Below, one piece after another: positions 8,447 through 15,551 of a stretch of 32,800 nucleotides of DNA. A model generated the notes under the pieces. It saw only the letters and a list, made by a program, of their open reading frames with translations, did not search any database and was not told the origin of the DNA. Position 1 is the first letter of the stretch; the number at the start of each line of letters is the position of its first letter. Source of the stretch: Bacillota bacterium (GTDB lineage Bacteria > Eremiobacterota > SpSt-956 > JAKJGF01); assembly GCA_029555925.1 (NCBI GenBank), contig JAKPQU010000186.1:1-32800 (forward strand), read 5' to 3'. Made by a program: the position numbers and the translations under genes.

Positions 8447-8644
8447 ATGATAGAACTTACCAGACTTAATAATATGTCTGTAGTGGTAAATTCCGATCTG
8501 ATACAATGTATAGAGGAAACGCCTGATACTGTAATAACCCTGACGAACGGGTATAAATATGTGGTAAAAGAAAAGCCGGCAGATATTATAGAGAAGGTAG
8601 TAATATTTCGCCGCAGAATAACTTCGCCTGTAGAAAAATCTTAA
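8447..8644 (+). CDS. flbD: Flagellar protein FlbD
   Basis: A 65-residue protein matching the small FlbD/FlgEa family that sits between flgE and motA in many Gram-positive and spirochaetal flagellar operons. It reads MIELTRLNNMSVVVNSDLIQ, then IEETPDTVITLTNGYKYVVKE, which is the whole family profile. The biochemical role of FlbD is not established; in spirochaetes it is linked to flagellar assembly. The start is ATG with GGGAAATGA upstream. Its position between flgE and motA supports the name. Confidence 0.9.
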   Translation: MIELTRLNNMSVVVNSDLIQCIEETPDTVITLTNGYKYVVKEKPADIIEKVVIFRRRITSPVEKS

Positions 8645-8650
8645 AGATTA

Positions 8651-8681
8651 TTGACCGAGTTAAGCATAAATATTTTATAAT
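8651..8681 (+). promoter_or_regulatory. Candidate sigma-70-type promoter for motA
   Basis: TTGACC (8651-8656) and TATAAT (8676-8681) are good hexamers, but the 19-base spacer is longer than ideal. The region lies between flbD and the heptad array preceding motA. Confidence 0.3.
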
Positions 8682-8700
8682 GTAATAAAAAGGTATGATT

Positions 8701-8731
8701 ACGCGTCACGTGTCACTCGTCACGTGTCACG
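8701..8731 (-). repeat. Heptad array before motA
   Basis: Tandem seven-base units GCGTCAC, GTGTCAC, TCGTCAC and GTGTCAC end in GA. They lie upstream of the AGAAGAGG ribosome site of motA. Confidence 0.8.
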
Positions 8732-8757
8732 AATACCTGCAGAAGAAGAGGTAAAAG

Positions 8758-9537
8758 ATGGATCTTTTAACTGTAACAGGTTTATTATTAGGATGGATGG
8801 CCATACTGGTAGGAGCAAAATTGGAAGGTCTCAGGTTTGATTCTCTTTTAAAATTATCTGCCTTCTGTATAGTAGGTATAGGAACCTTTGCCGCTGCCTG
8901 TACGGGATTTACAATGGAACAATTAAAAGGATTCCCTGAAGCTCTGAAGAGATGTTTTTCTCCGGGCAAACAGAAGGTAGCAGATATTATTCCCATAATT
9001 ACAGGATATGCAAAAAAAGCCCGCCACAGTGGGCTTTTAGTACTGGAACCAGAACTAAAAATACAGAAGGATCCATTTTTCAGAAAAAGTCTGCAACTCC
9101 TTATAGACGGAAACAGTATAGATGATGTGAGAACTATTATGGAATCAGAATTATCTATATGGGAAGAACAGGAAAAAATCTATGAAAAATTTCTGAGAGC
9201 CATGGGCGGATTTTCGCCTACCCTTGGTATCATAGGTACTGTAATGGGTCTTATTCATGTAATGGGCAATCTGGGAGAACCTGATAAGATAGCAACAGGT
9301 ATAGCTACTGCCTTTATTGCAACCTTCTACGGCGTGTCCTTTGCCAATCTCATATTTTTGCCTCTTGCCGCAAAACTCAAGGCAAGAAGAGAAGAAGCAT
9401 TGCTGATTAAAGAAATGATCCTGGCTGGAGTGCTCTCCATCGGTTCGGGAGATTCATCTCTTATAGTTATGGAAAAATTATGCACCTACTTAAAAGAAGA
9501 AGACAGAGCCCGTATAATGGCGAAGAAGAATTACTGA
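8758..9537 (+). CDS. motA: Flagellar motor stator protein MotA
   Basis: MotA forms the proton- or sodium-conducting stator with MotB. The 259-residue protein has four membrane segments: two near the N-terminus, and two at about 155-205 with the family pattern PTLGIIGTVMGLIHVMGNL and ATGIATAFIATFYGVSFANL. The large cytoplasmic loop between them carries basic and acidic residues that contact FliG. The start is ATG with AGAAGAGG upstream. motB follows after a 140-base gap. The coding sequence contains an AAAAGCCC/GGGCTTTT hairpin at 9015-9038. Confidence 0.94.
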   Translation: MDLLTVTGLLLGWMAILVGAKLEGLRFDSLLKLSAFCIVGIGTFAAACTGFTMEQLKGFPEALKRCFSPGKQKVADIIPIITGYAKKARHSGLLVLEPELKIQKDPFFRKSLQLLIDGNSIDDVRTIMESELSIWEEQEKIYEKFLRAMGGFSPTLGIIGTVMGLIHVMGNLGEPDKIATGIATAFIATFYGVSFANLIFLPLAAKLKARREEALLIKEMILAGVLSIGSGDSSLIVMEKLCTYLKEEDRARIMAKKNY

Positions 9538-9679
9538 CCTTCGGCAAAAGGACTATATCCGGAATATGATCCATAAGTCTCTTTTCAACGGGAAATAGAC
9601 AGAAAGACCGGTATAAAATTAATGTAGAAGATGTTATCATGAGAAAGGAATATAATTTATCATGATGGGAGAGTATATT

Positions 9680-10468
9680 TTGAAGCGTAATAAGAGACAT
9701 ACAGAAGAAGAAAATGAAGAGAGATGGCTTATAACTTATGCTGATATGATAACACTTCTAATGGTTTTTTTTGTTGTAATGTATGCAATTGCAGAGGTAA
9801 AAGCATCAAAGCTTAATCCCATATCATTTGCCCTGCAGAGAAATTTTACTACTGAACCGGGTATTATTCCCGCTGGAGAATCAGAAGGAAAATATACAGG
9901 CATTACAGAAATAATAAAGCAGGATGAAAGTGCTGATAAACTGTATGAAGAGGAAAAAAGAGATGATGTAAATCCTCTTCTGAATGATCTGGGAGAACTT
10001 CTTTCAAGTCAGTTAAAGAAGGAAAAACTCGGCAAAGCTATAAATATAGAAGTAAATGAAAATGAACTTACTATCAGCCTTAATACAGGGAAAGGTTTTT
10101 TCGAGAGAGGCAGTGCTGTCATCAAAGCTGACACGGCTCAGGTGCTCAATACTATTTCCGGTCTCTGTAAAGACCTGCCTGAAAAGGCAAGTATAAGAGT
10201 AGAAGGATATACATGTGATCTGCCCATACAATCGGGAGAATATCCTTCAAACTGGGAGTTGTCTACTGCCAGAGCAACAAATGTGGCGAGATTTCTTATA
10301 GAAAAAGGACATATAGATCCCTGGAGGATTTCTGCTGCCGGTTACGGAGAATACAGGCCAAAGGTACCGAATAATTCCGAATATAACAGATCTATTAACA
10401 GAAGAGTAGATATTACCATTATGGTTAACAAATCAGCAACTAACGGAAAGGTTTCAATCAGTGAATAG
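9680..10468 (+). CDS. motB: Flagellar motor stator protein MotB
   Basis: MotB anchors the stator to peptidoglycan and supplies the ion-binding aspartate. With a TTG start at 9680 the protein has 262 residues. A basic N-terminus leads into RWLITYADMITLLMVFFVVM, where the aspartate at residue 22 is the expected ion-binding site. The C-terminal half is an OmpA-like peptidoglycan-binding domain (FFERGSAVIKADT, NWELSTARATNVARFLI, NRSINRRVDITI). GGGAGAG lies six bases before the TTG. The in-frame ATG at 9662 is the alternative and would add six residues. Confidence 0.93.
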   Translation: MKRNKRHTEEENEERWLITYADMITLLMVFFVVMYAIAEVKASKLNPISFALQRNFTTEPGIIPAGESEGKYTGITEIIKQDESADKLYEEEKRDDVNPLLNDLGELLSSQLKKEKLGKAINIEVNENELTISLNTGKGFFERGSAVIKADTAQVLNTISGLCKDLPEKASIRVEGYTCDLPIQSGEYPSNWELSTARATNVARFLIEKGHIDPWRISAAGYGEYRPKVPNNSEYNRSINRRVDITIMVNKSATNGKVSISE

Positions 10469-10484
10469 TGGGCGGTGATGCAAG

Positions 10485-10513
10485 GCGTTACGCGTCACGC
10501 GTCACGCATCACG
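10485..10513 (-). repeat. Heptad array between motB and the fliY-like gene
   Basis: Units GCGTTAC, GCGTCAC, GCGTCAC and GCATCAC followed by GA. They sit right before the AAGGAGG ribosome site of the next gene. Confidence 0.8.
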
Positions 10514-10533
10514 AACATTAAGGAGGAAAAAGA

Positions 10534-11610
10534 TTGAACAGAGCAGAACTCAATCCTTCAGAGAAAGAAACTATATCTATTCTGGATGAAGCTTTCGTGC
10601 AATCACTGGAAATAGTCCTTTCTTCGCTCTCTGAAGAACCTATAAATATTGCCCCGAAAGAATTGAATCTGAAAATAGATGATGCCTTTACAGAACAATG
10701 TTTATCCATAAAAACAGAATATATAGAAGGCTTTTCCGGCCATGACAGAATGTTATTTAAATTAAAAGATGCCATTCCTTTTACTCAGCTGGCAATGGGA
10801 GAGAAAATAGATGTTTCCGTTATAGATTTGGATGATCTCCATCAGAGTGTATTCAGTGAAATAGCAAGTCAGGTAGTGAGTTCTACAATTACTACCATAT
10901 CAGGTAAAATAAATAAGAAGATAAATTTTTCTTTTCCCGAAATTTCAGTAATAACTATGCCGGGAAATTTACCTGATACAAAAGAGCCATCAATAGAACT
11001 TTATTTCAGTCTGTCAGTAGGAAGCCTGATAGACAGTTATTTTATGTATCAGGTGCCAAAGAACTGGATTAATTATCTTTCAGGTAAAAGTACTGAAACG
11101 GCTCCTGAACAGCCTCTACCATTACAGCCGGAAAGAACTATTCCCGAAATGCCTTCATTACAGGAAGAAAAATTTACTGCAAGACCCGGTGGTGCCATAT
11201 CCGGATATGAATTTGAAGAACCTCCTGCACCACAGCAGAAAGCTTACCAGGCAGAAATACCATATCAGATGCCGCCCGGCAAAACAGAGCAGGAAATGAT
11301 TGTAAAGCCTGCCAAATTTTCCCAGTTAGTACCTTCAAGAGACAGAGGGCCTTCCAATTCTATTGATTTATTCCTGGATGTACCTATGAAACTCACAGCA
11401 GTGCTGGGAAGGGCTGTACTCTATCTGAAAGATGTTCTGGATATGGGAAGCGGTTCTGTTTTTGAACTGGACAGGCTTGCCGGCGAGCCTATAGATCTTA
11501 TGGTAAATAATAAACTTGTTGCCAGAGGAGAAGTAGTTGTCATAGACGAAAAATTCGGCGTAAGGGTTACAGAAACACTTGAAGAAATACAGAGAAAAGG
11601 AAGAACGTAG
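10534..11610 (+). CDS. fliY: FliN/FliY-type flagellar motor switch protein with CheC-like N-domain
   Basis: This 358-residue C-ring protein has two recognisable parts. Residues 275-350 are a FliN/SpoA domain (SIDLFLDVPMKLTAVLGR, then VFELDRLAGEPIDLMVNNK and GEVVVIDEKFGVRVTE). Residues 1-185 look like the CheC/FliM-middle fold, and a proline-rich linker (about 186-270) joins them. In active CheC/FliY phosphatases the helix reads [D/S]xxxExxN. Here it is SVFSEIAS (105-112), so serine replaces the catalytic asparagine; the equivalent N-terminal helix also lacks it. CheY-P phosphatase activity is therefore doubtful. The start is TTG behind AAGGAGG. No separate fliM or fliL is present in the locus. 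Confidence 0.82.
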   Translation: MNRAELNPSEKETISILDEAFVQSLEIVLSSLSEEPINIAPKELNLKIDDAFTEQCLSIKTEYIEGFSGHDRMLFKLKDAIPFTQLAMGEKIDVSVIDLDDLHQSVFSEIASQVVSSTITTISGKINKKINFSFPEISVITMPGNLPDTKEPSIELYFSLSVGSLIDSYFMYQVPKNWINYLSGKSTETAPEQPLPLQPERTIPEMPSLQEEKFTARPGGAISGYEFEEPPAPQQKAYQAEIPYQMPPGKTEQEMIVKPAKFSQLVPSRDRGPSNSIDLFLDVPMKLTAVLGRAVLYLKDVLDMGSGSVFELDRLAGEPIDLMVNNKLVARGEVVVIDEKFGVRVTETLEEIQRKGRT

Positions 11611-11611
11611 G

Positions 11612-11645
11612 GAGGGTCAAGGGTGATGGGTGATGGGGAAAGGTA
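11612..11645 (+). repeat. GGTGATG heptads after the fliY-like gene
   Basis: A short run of GGGTGAT-GGGTGAT-GGGG follows the stop codon. The units are 7 bp, a variant of the window-wide heptad family. Confidence 0.5.
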
Positions 11646-11693
11646 AACTGGCCGGGGAAGCTGTTGATAATATGTAAAAAGAGGTTTTTATAT

Positions 11694-12137
11694 ATGGAGA
11701 ATATACAGATTACTAAAATATTTTTCTTATTCTTTTTTGCAGGTCTCTCTTCTGCCGCCCTGGCAGACTCCTATACTCCCCCTCCCAGTTCATCACTTTC
11801 CATCGTCAGGGTGCTCTTTTCCCTTTTAATAGTATTCGTTATTTTTTACATTATTGTATTTTTCTTAAAATTTATTTTTATCAGAAAAGGACTTATATTC
11901 AATAAAAAAGGTTTAAAGTTGTTAAATATTTTACATGCCGGTCCTAACCTTTCCCTTTATCTCGTTGAATCAGGAGAAAAAACCCTTCTTATAGCAGCCA
12001 ATGCCAATCATATAACACTTGTGCAGGAAAGTCAGAAAACAGAAGAAGAATCAACTGACACAGAAAATACTTCTACAGAACCTTCATTTAAAGACTTTTT
12101 AAGTAAACTCGGATTAAACAGGGGGGACAAAAAATGA
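11694..12137 (+). CDS. fliO: Flagellar biosynthesis protein FliO
   Basis: FliO helps assemble the FliP-FliQ-FliR export gate. The 147-residue protein has a signal peptide ending near SAALA-DS, one transmembrane helix (VRVLFSLLIVFVIFYIIVFF), and a cytoplasmic beta domain (LKLLNILHAGPNLSLYLVE, KTLLIAAN) typical of FliO. The C-terminus is acidic and polar. I chose ATG 11694 because AAAGAGG lies nine bases upstream; the TTG at 11664 would add ten residues before the signal peptide. It overlaps fliP by four bases (ATGA). Confidence 0.85.
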   Translation: MENIQITKIFFLFFFAGLSSAALADSYTPPPSSSLSIVRVLFSLLIVFVIFYIIVFFLKFIFIRKGLIFNKKGLKLLNILHAGPNLSLYLVESGEKTLLIAANANHITLVQESQKTEEESTDTENTSTEPSFKDFLSKLGLNRGDKK

Positions 12138-12958
12138 TTTTTTCAACATATTTCAGAAAAGACAAAATTTCACACTTTACCAGATCTTCTCCCTTCACGT
12201 CTCACGTCTCACTCTTCACCATATTCATATTCCTGTTATTATTCGTTTTTTTGACTGTAGATAGTTCTTTTTCCGCCTCGGTTCCTCTCCCAAGTATTAA
12301 AATAGGTATAGAAAAATCCGACAGACCGGAAGATGTATCACTGAGTTTACAGATACTGCTCTTCATGACAGTTCTATCACTGGCACCGACAGTACTCATT
12401 ATGTTAACTTCTTTTACCAGAACCGTTGTAGTTCTATCCTTTACCCGTAATGCTCTCGGAACGCAGCAGACTCCGTCAAATCAGTTAATCATAGGGCTGG
12501 CACTATTTCTCACTCTTTTTATAATGGGCCCTGTATTTAAAAAAGTAAATGATGTAGCAGTTAAACCATATATGGATAAAAAAATATCCTTTCAGTCTGC
12601 TCTCTCAAAAGGAAGTGAGCCTTTGAGGGAATTTATGTTCAAACAGACAAGAGAAGAAGATCTTGCTGTTTTTATAGAGGCTGCCCGTCTTCCAAGACCT
12701 GCCAGACTTACTGATATACCGACAGATGTGCTGATACCGTCTTTTATTATAAGCGAACTCAGGACTGCTTTTCAGATAGGTTTCTTAATATATATACCCT
12801 TTTTATTGATAGATGTAGTTGTAGCTACTACCCTTATGGGTATGGGTATGATGATGGTTCCTCCAATGATGATATCTCTGCCTCTGAAACTTATGCTGTT
12901 TATTATGGTAGACGGATGGAACCTTATAGTGAGAGCCATCGTACTCAGTTTCAATTAA
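12134..12958 (+). CDS. fliP: Flagellar export gate protein FliP
   Basis: FliP is the main subunit of the export gate pore. The 274-residue protein has a hydrophobic signal-like segment (LFTIFIFLLLFVFLTV), the periplasmic linker, then the conserved core PTVLIMLTSFTRTVVVLSFT, LGTQQTPSNQLIIGLALFLT and the C-terminal LMGMGMMMVPPMMISLPLKL. The start is ATG overlapping fliO, with GGGGGG seven bases upstream. Oddly, the first 30 or so residues before the signal segment are coded by a heptad array (TTCACGT CTCACGT CTCACTC TTCACC, about 12193-12221). This gives an abnormal, basic and hydroxyl-rich N-terminal extension. Confidence 0.95.
   Translation: MIFSTYFRKDKISHFTRSSPFTSHVSLFTIFIFLLLFVFLTVDSSFSASVPLPSIKIGIEKSDRPEDVSLSLQILLFMTVLSLAPTVLIMLTSFTRTVVVLSFTRNALGTQQTPSNQLIIGLALFLTLFIMGPVFKKVNDVAVKPYMDKKISFQSALSKGSEPLREFMFKQTREEDLAVFIEAARLPRPARLTDIPTDVLIPSFIISELRTAFQIGFLIYIPFLLIDVVVATTLMGMGMMMVPPMMISLPLKLMLFIMVDGWNLIVRAIVLSFN
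12193..12221 (-). repeat. Heptad array inside the 5' end of fliP
   Basis: Four 7-bp units, TTCACGT, CTCACGT, CTCACTC and TTCACCA, lie in the coding sequence between the start and the signal-anchor segment. They read through as roughly PFTSHVSLFT without a stop. Confidence 0.75.
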
Positions 12959-13008
12959 GAAAGGTTTTAACAGAGAGAGATTATTACCAGGTTTTAATGA
13001 GCTCCTAA

Positions 13009-13030
13009 TGCGTGACGCGTGATGGGTCAC
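13009..13030 (+). repeat. Short heptad array between fliP and fliQ
   Basis: ATGCGTGACGCGTGATGGGTCAC contains two to three GTGACGC-like units. The rest of the 113-base gap has no gene. (Motif spans 23 bases; core units are GCGTGAC and GCGTGAT.). Confidence 0.6.
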
Positions 13031-13071
13031 AACAGATAAAAATACAACTATAATCGAGAAAGGTTTTAATT

Positions 13072-13341
13072 ATGGATACAGCTTTTGTTATAGGACTGGG
13101 AAAGGAATTTTTTGCAACAGCTTTTCTTATTGTAGCACCTATAGTGCTTGTAGGTCTTACAGTAGGTATGATTGTTACTGTTTTTCAGGCAGTAACACAG
13201 CTCAATGAAGCCACGTTAAATTTTGCCCCCAGAATCCTTGCTTCCGCTATAGCCATAATTATCCTTGGTCCATGGATGCTTCAGAAAATAATTACTTTTA
13301 CCCATCAGATACTTTATAATATACCACTTTATATAAAGTGA
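13072..13341 (+). CDS. fliQ: Flagellar export gate protein FliQ
   Basis: FliQ is a small two-helix subunit of the export gate, four copies per gate. The 89-residue protein has two hydrophobic hairpins with the conserved signature APIVLVGLTVGMIVTVFQAV, then TQLNEATLNFAPRILASAIA and a second helix ending ILGPWMLQKI. The size is exactly typical. The start is ATG with AGAAAGG upstream. It lies between fliP and fliR as in nearly all flagellar gene clusters. Confidence 0.95.
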   Translation: MDTAFVIGLGKEFFATAFLIVAPIVLVGLTVGMIVTVFQAVTQLNEATLNFAPRILASAIAIIILGPWMLQKIITFTHQILYNIPLYIK

Positions 13342-13421
13342 AGGGTGAGTCGTGAGTCGTGAGTCGTGAAAAGCAAAAAGTGAATAGTGAAGGGTGAAAA
13401 GTGAAGAGTGAGAAGTGAAGA
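13338..13421 (+). repeat. Composite heptad array after fliQ (GTGAGTC, GTGAAGA)
   Basis: The array begins at the fliQ stop. It holds GTGAGTC repeats followed by GTGAATA, GTGAAGG, GTGAAAA and GTGAAGA units, about eleven in all. Confidence 0.85.
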
Positions 13422-13426
13422 ACAGG

Positions 13427-13444
13427 GGCGTTTAAATAAACGCC
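13427..13444. repeat. Perfect hairpin GGCGTTT-AAAT-AAACGCC
   Basis: A perfect 7-bp stem with a 4-base loop. It lies exactly between the GTGA-sense array on the left and the TCAC-sense array on the right, at the tip of a much longer possible stem. It lacks a T-tract, so it is not a classical terminator. Confidence 0.6.
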
Positions 13445-13488
13445 AATCACGCATCACGCCCCACCCGTTACGCATTACGCGTCACGAT
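13445..13488 (-). repeat. Composite heptad array (GCATCAC, GCGTTAC, GCGTCAC)
   Basis: About six TCAC-sense units complement the array after fliQ. They end in CACGATT. Confidence 0.8.
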
Positions 13489-13531
13489 TATAGTGAGATA
13501 ACAATAAGCCGGTTCATTTATAAAGCGGGAG

Positions 13532-13590
13532 GTGAAGAGTGAAGAGTGAAGAGTGATAATAAATCACGCATCACGCATCACGCATCACGA
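13532..13590. repeat. Heptad arrays in the fliR leader
   Basis: Three to four GTGAAGA units (13532-13556) are followed by four GCATCAC units (13564-13589) ending in GA. They stand between a GGGAGG ribosome-like site at 13527-13532 and the ATG of fliR. Confidence 0.85.
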
Positions 13591-13591
13591 T

Positions 13592-14365
13592 ATGTTTGAA
13601 ATACCATACGATAAAACAATACACTTTCTCTTAATAATGATCCGCATAAGCAGTTTCATAATGGTTGCACCGTTCTGGTCAAATACAAGTATAAATGCAA
13701 GAATGAAAATAGGTCTGTCCTGCTTTATTTCTCTGATTATAATGCCTTTTGTCTCCCCTGTTTCTCCTTTGCCGGAAACAGTGGCTGCTTTTCTGTTTCT
13801 TGTATTGAAGCAAATATTTTTTGGATTATTTCTTGGATTTATCAGTAAATTATTTATAGAAGGTATCAGAACTGCCTCTGCAATTCTGGATATTCAAATT
13901 GGTTTTGCCTTCGGTAAAGTCCTGGATCCTGCTTTCGGCGCCCAGTCTTCAGTGGTAGAACTTTTTTACAGTCTCATTACAATAATAATTTTATTATGTA
14001 CAGGAGGCCATATTTTAATTTTAAAAGCGATTATGCAGACTTTTTCTCTTTTACCTCTGGATGGTGCCATATCTATCTCAGGAAGTTTTGCAGAAAATAT
14101 AATAGTTATGACAGGTCAAATTTTTATTATTACCCTTGAACTGGCAGGTCCCATAATAGGTGTATTATTTTTAATAGAAATCTGTATGGCCATAATGGCG
14201 AAAATGATCCCTCAGATGAATGTCTTTATGGTAGAGCTTCCATTGAAAATGGCTGCAGGAATAATATGTATTGTATTTACTCTCCCATTTTTTCCACGTA
14301 TGGTTTCATCTCTGGTGGAGAAAATGTTGGAACAATTTTTATTTATGGCTAAATCTATTCAGTGA
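13592..14365 (+). CDS. fliR: Flagellar export gate protein FliR
   Basis: FliR completes the FliP-FliQ-FliR gate and contacts FlhB. From ATG 13592 it has 257 residues. It starts MFEIPYDKTIHFLLIMIRIS and has several hydrophobic segments, including QIGFAFGKVLDPAFGAQSSV, which is conserved in FliR/SctT, and the C-terminal QMNVFMVELPLKMAAGI. The start is uncertain. The ATG has no ribosome site next to it, only a TCAC-type heptad array; GGGAGG lies about 60 bases upstream. An in-frame GTG at 13553, inside the array, would add 13 residues (IINHASRITHHD). It is followed by flhB after a repeat-filled gap of about 100 bases. Confidence 0.92.
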   Translation: MFEIPYDKTIHFLLIMIRISSFIMVAPFWSNTSINARMKIGLSCFISLIIMPFVSPVSPLPETVAAFLFLVLKQIFFGLFLGFISKLFIEGIRTASAILDIQIGFAFGKVLDPAFGAQSSVVELFYSLITIIILLCTGGHILILKAIMQTFSLLPLDGAISISGSFAENIIVMTGQIFIITLELAGPIIGVLFLIEICMAIMAKMIPQMNVFMVELPLKMAAGIICIVFTLPFFPRMVSSLVEKMLEQFLFMAKSIQ

Positions 14366-14450
14366 GCAGTGACCGGTGAATAGTGAACAGTAATTATTAG
14401 GTAGCATTATAACTGCTCACTGGTAGATGGTAACAGATCACTGATAACTG
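14362..14450. repeat. Degenerate heptads between fliR and flhB
   Basis: The run GTGAGCA, GTGACCG, GTGAATA, GTGAACA is followed after a spacer by CTGCTCACTGG, GGTAACA, GATCACT and GATAACT. The two halves are roughly complementary. Confidence 0.6.
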
Positions 14451-14468
14451 AAAAGGTGGTGATTGTCA

Positions 14469-15551
14469 ATGGCAGATGAAGGTGAAGAGAGGAATCTTCC
14501 TCCCAGTGCCCAGAAACTTTCCAGGGCACGGCAGGAGGGAAATATTGCCAGAAGCCCCGAGCTTTCCATGGCATGCGGACTTTTTTTTGCTTTCATCTGT
14601 CTTAAGAGTCTCGCACCGTGGATGCTAAAGGTAATTACTAACTTTATGGAGAATATCTTCAGATCCATGAGTCATCCTGACTTTACACAGCCAGGTATCT
14701 CTAAGTTGTTAATAGATTTCTCTGTGGCTTTTTTCTTTGTCACTGTTCCTTTGCTATGTCTTACAATTGTTTTAAACTTAATTGTAAGTTATGCTCAGGT
14801 AGGAGAATTAATGTTTACTCTCCATCCTCTGAAGCCAAGACTGGATGGATTGAACCCTATAAATGGCTTTCGAAGATTATTTTCACTGGACAAAGTAGTA
14901 GAATTATTAAAATCAATTTTAAAAATGGTTATAGTAGGATTTATCGGTTACAAATTTTTAAAAGAAAACATACCGTCTATTCTTACTATGGAGGTTTCTT
15001 CACCTGGTATATATCTCTCTACTATGGGTCATTTTGTTTATAATATTGCTATGAAAATAATACCTGTATACCTCTTTCTTTCTATACTGGATTATGTGTA
15101 CAGAAGGTATCAGTATTGGAAGAATCTTATGATGAGCAGAACAGAGGTAAAGGAAGAAGCAAAAAAATCTGAAAATCCGGAAATAAAGCGTGCCATCAGG
15201 AAAAGAAGGATGCAGTTATATAAAAAATTATCATTAAAACAGGTACCAACTGCATCAGTGGTGGTAACAAACCCGGATCATCTGGCTGTAGCAGTAAGAT
15301 ATGAATATGATACGATGGACGCACCGGTAGTTGTTGCAAAAGGTGCCGATCTTATAGCACAGAAAATAAAGGAAATTGCAAAGAAACATAAAATTCCTAT
15401 AGTAGAAAATAAACCTCTGGCCAGATCCCTCTATGAAGTAGAGGTTAATGACGTCATACCGGCAGAATTATATATGGCAGTAGCAAAGGTTATAGTTTAT
15501 ATATCTTCTGCAGGTAAATATGCCGGTAAATCAGGAGGAGATGTAAAATGA
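14469..15551 (+). CDS. flhB: Flagellar export switch protein FlhB
   Basis: FlhB controls substrate order in flagellar export, normally after self-cleavage at NPTH. From ATG 14469 (AAGGTGG nine bases upstream) it has 360 residues. The N-terminus reads MADEGEERNLPPSAQKLSRA, four membrane helices follow, and the cytoplasmic domain starts near 215. The cleavage motif reads NPDH (N268-H271, bases 15270-15281), with aspartate in place of threonine. The C-terminal half continues VVVAKGADLIAQKIKEIA and IPIVENKPLARSLYEVEV, as usual. The stop overlaps the flhA start (ATGA). An in-frame TTG at 14463 would add two residues. Confidence 0.95.
   Translation: MADEGEERNLPPSAQKLSRARQEGNIARSPELSMACGLFFAFICLKSLAPWMLKVITNFMENIFRSMSHPDFTQPGISKLLIDFSVAFFFVTVPLLCLTIVLNLIVSYAQVGELMFTLHPLKPRLDGLNPINGFRRLFSLDKVVELLKSILKMVIVGFIGYKFLKENIPSILTMEVSSPGIYLSTMGHFVYNIAMKIIPVYLFLSILDYVYRRYQYWKNLMMSRTEVKEEAKKSENPEIKRAIRKRRMQLYKKLSLKQVPTASVVVTNPDHLAVAVRYEYDTMDAPVVVAKGADLIAQKIKEIAKKHKIPIVENKPLARSLYEVEVNDVIPAELYMAVAKVIVYISSAGKYAGKSGGDVK

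Noticed and set aside
13427..13444. GGCGTTT hairpin as an intrinsic terminator
   Set aside because: No T-tract follows on either strand and it lies within a flagellar operon.
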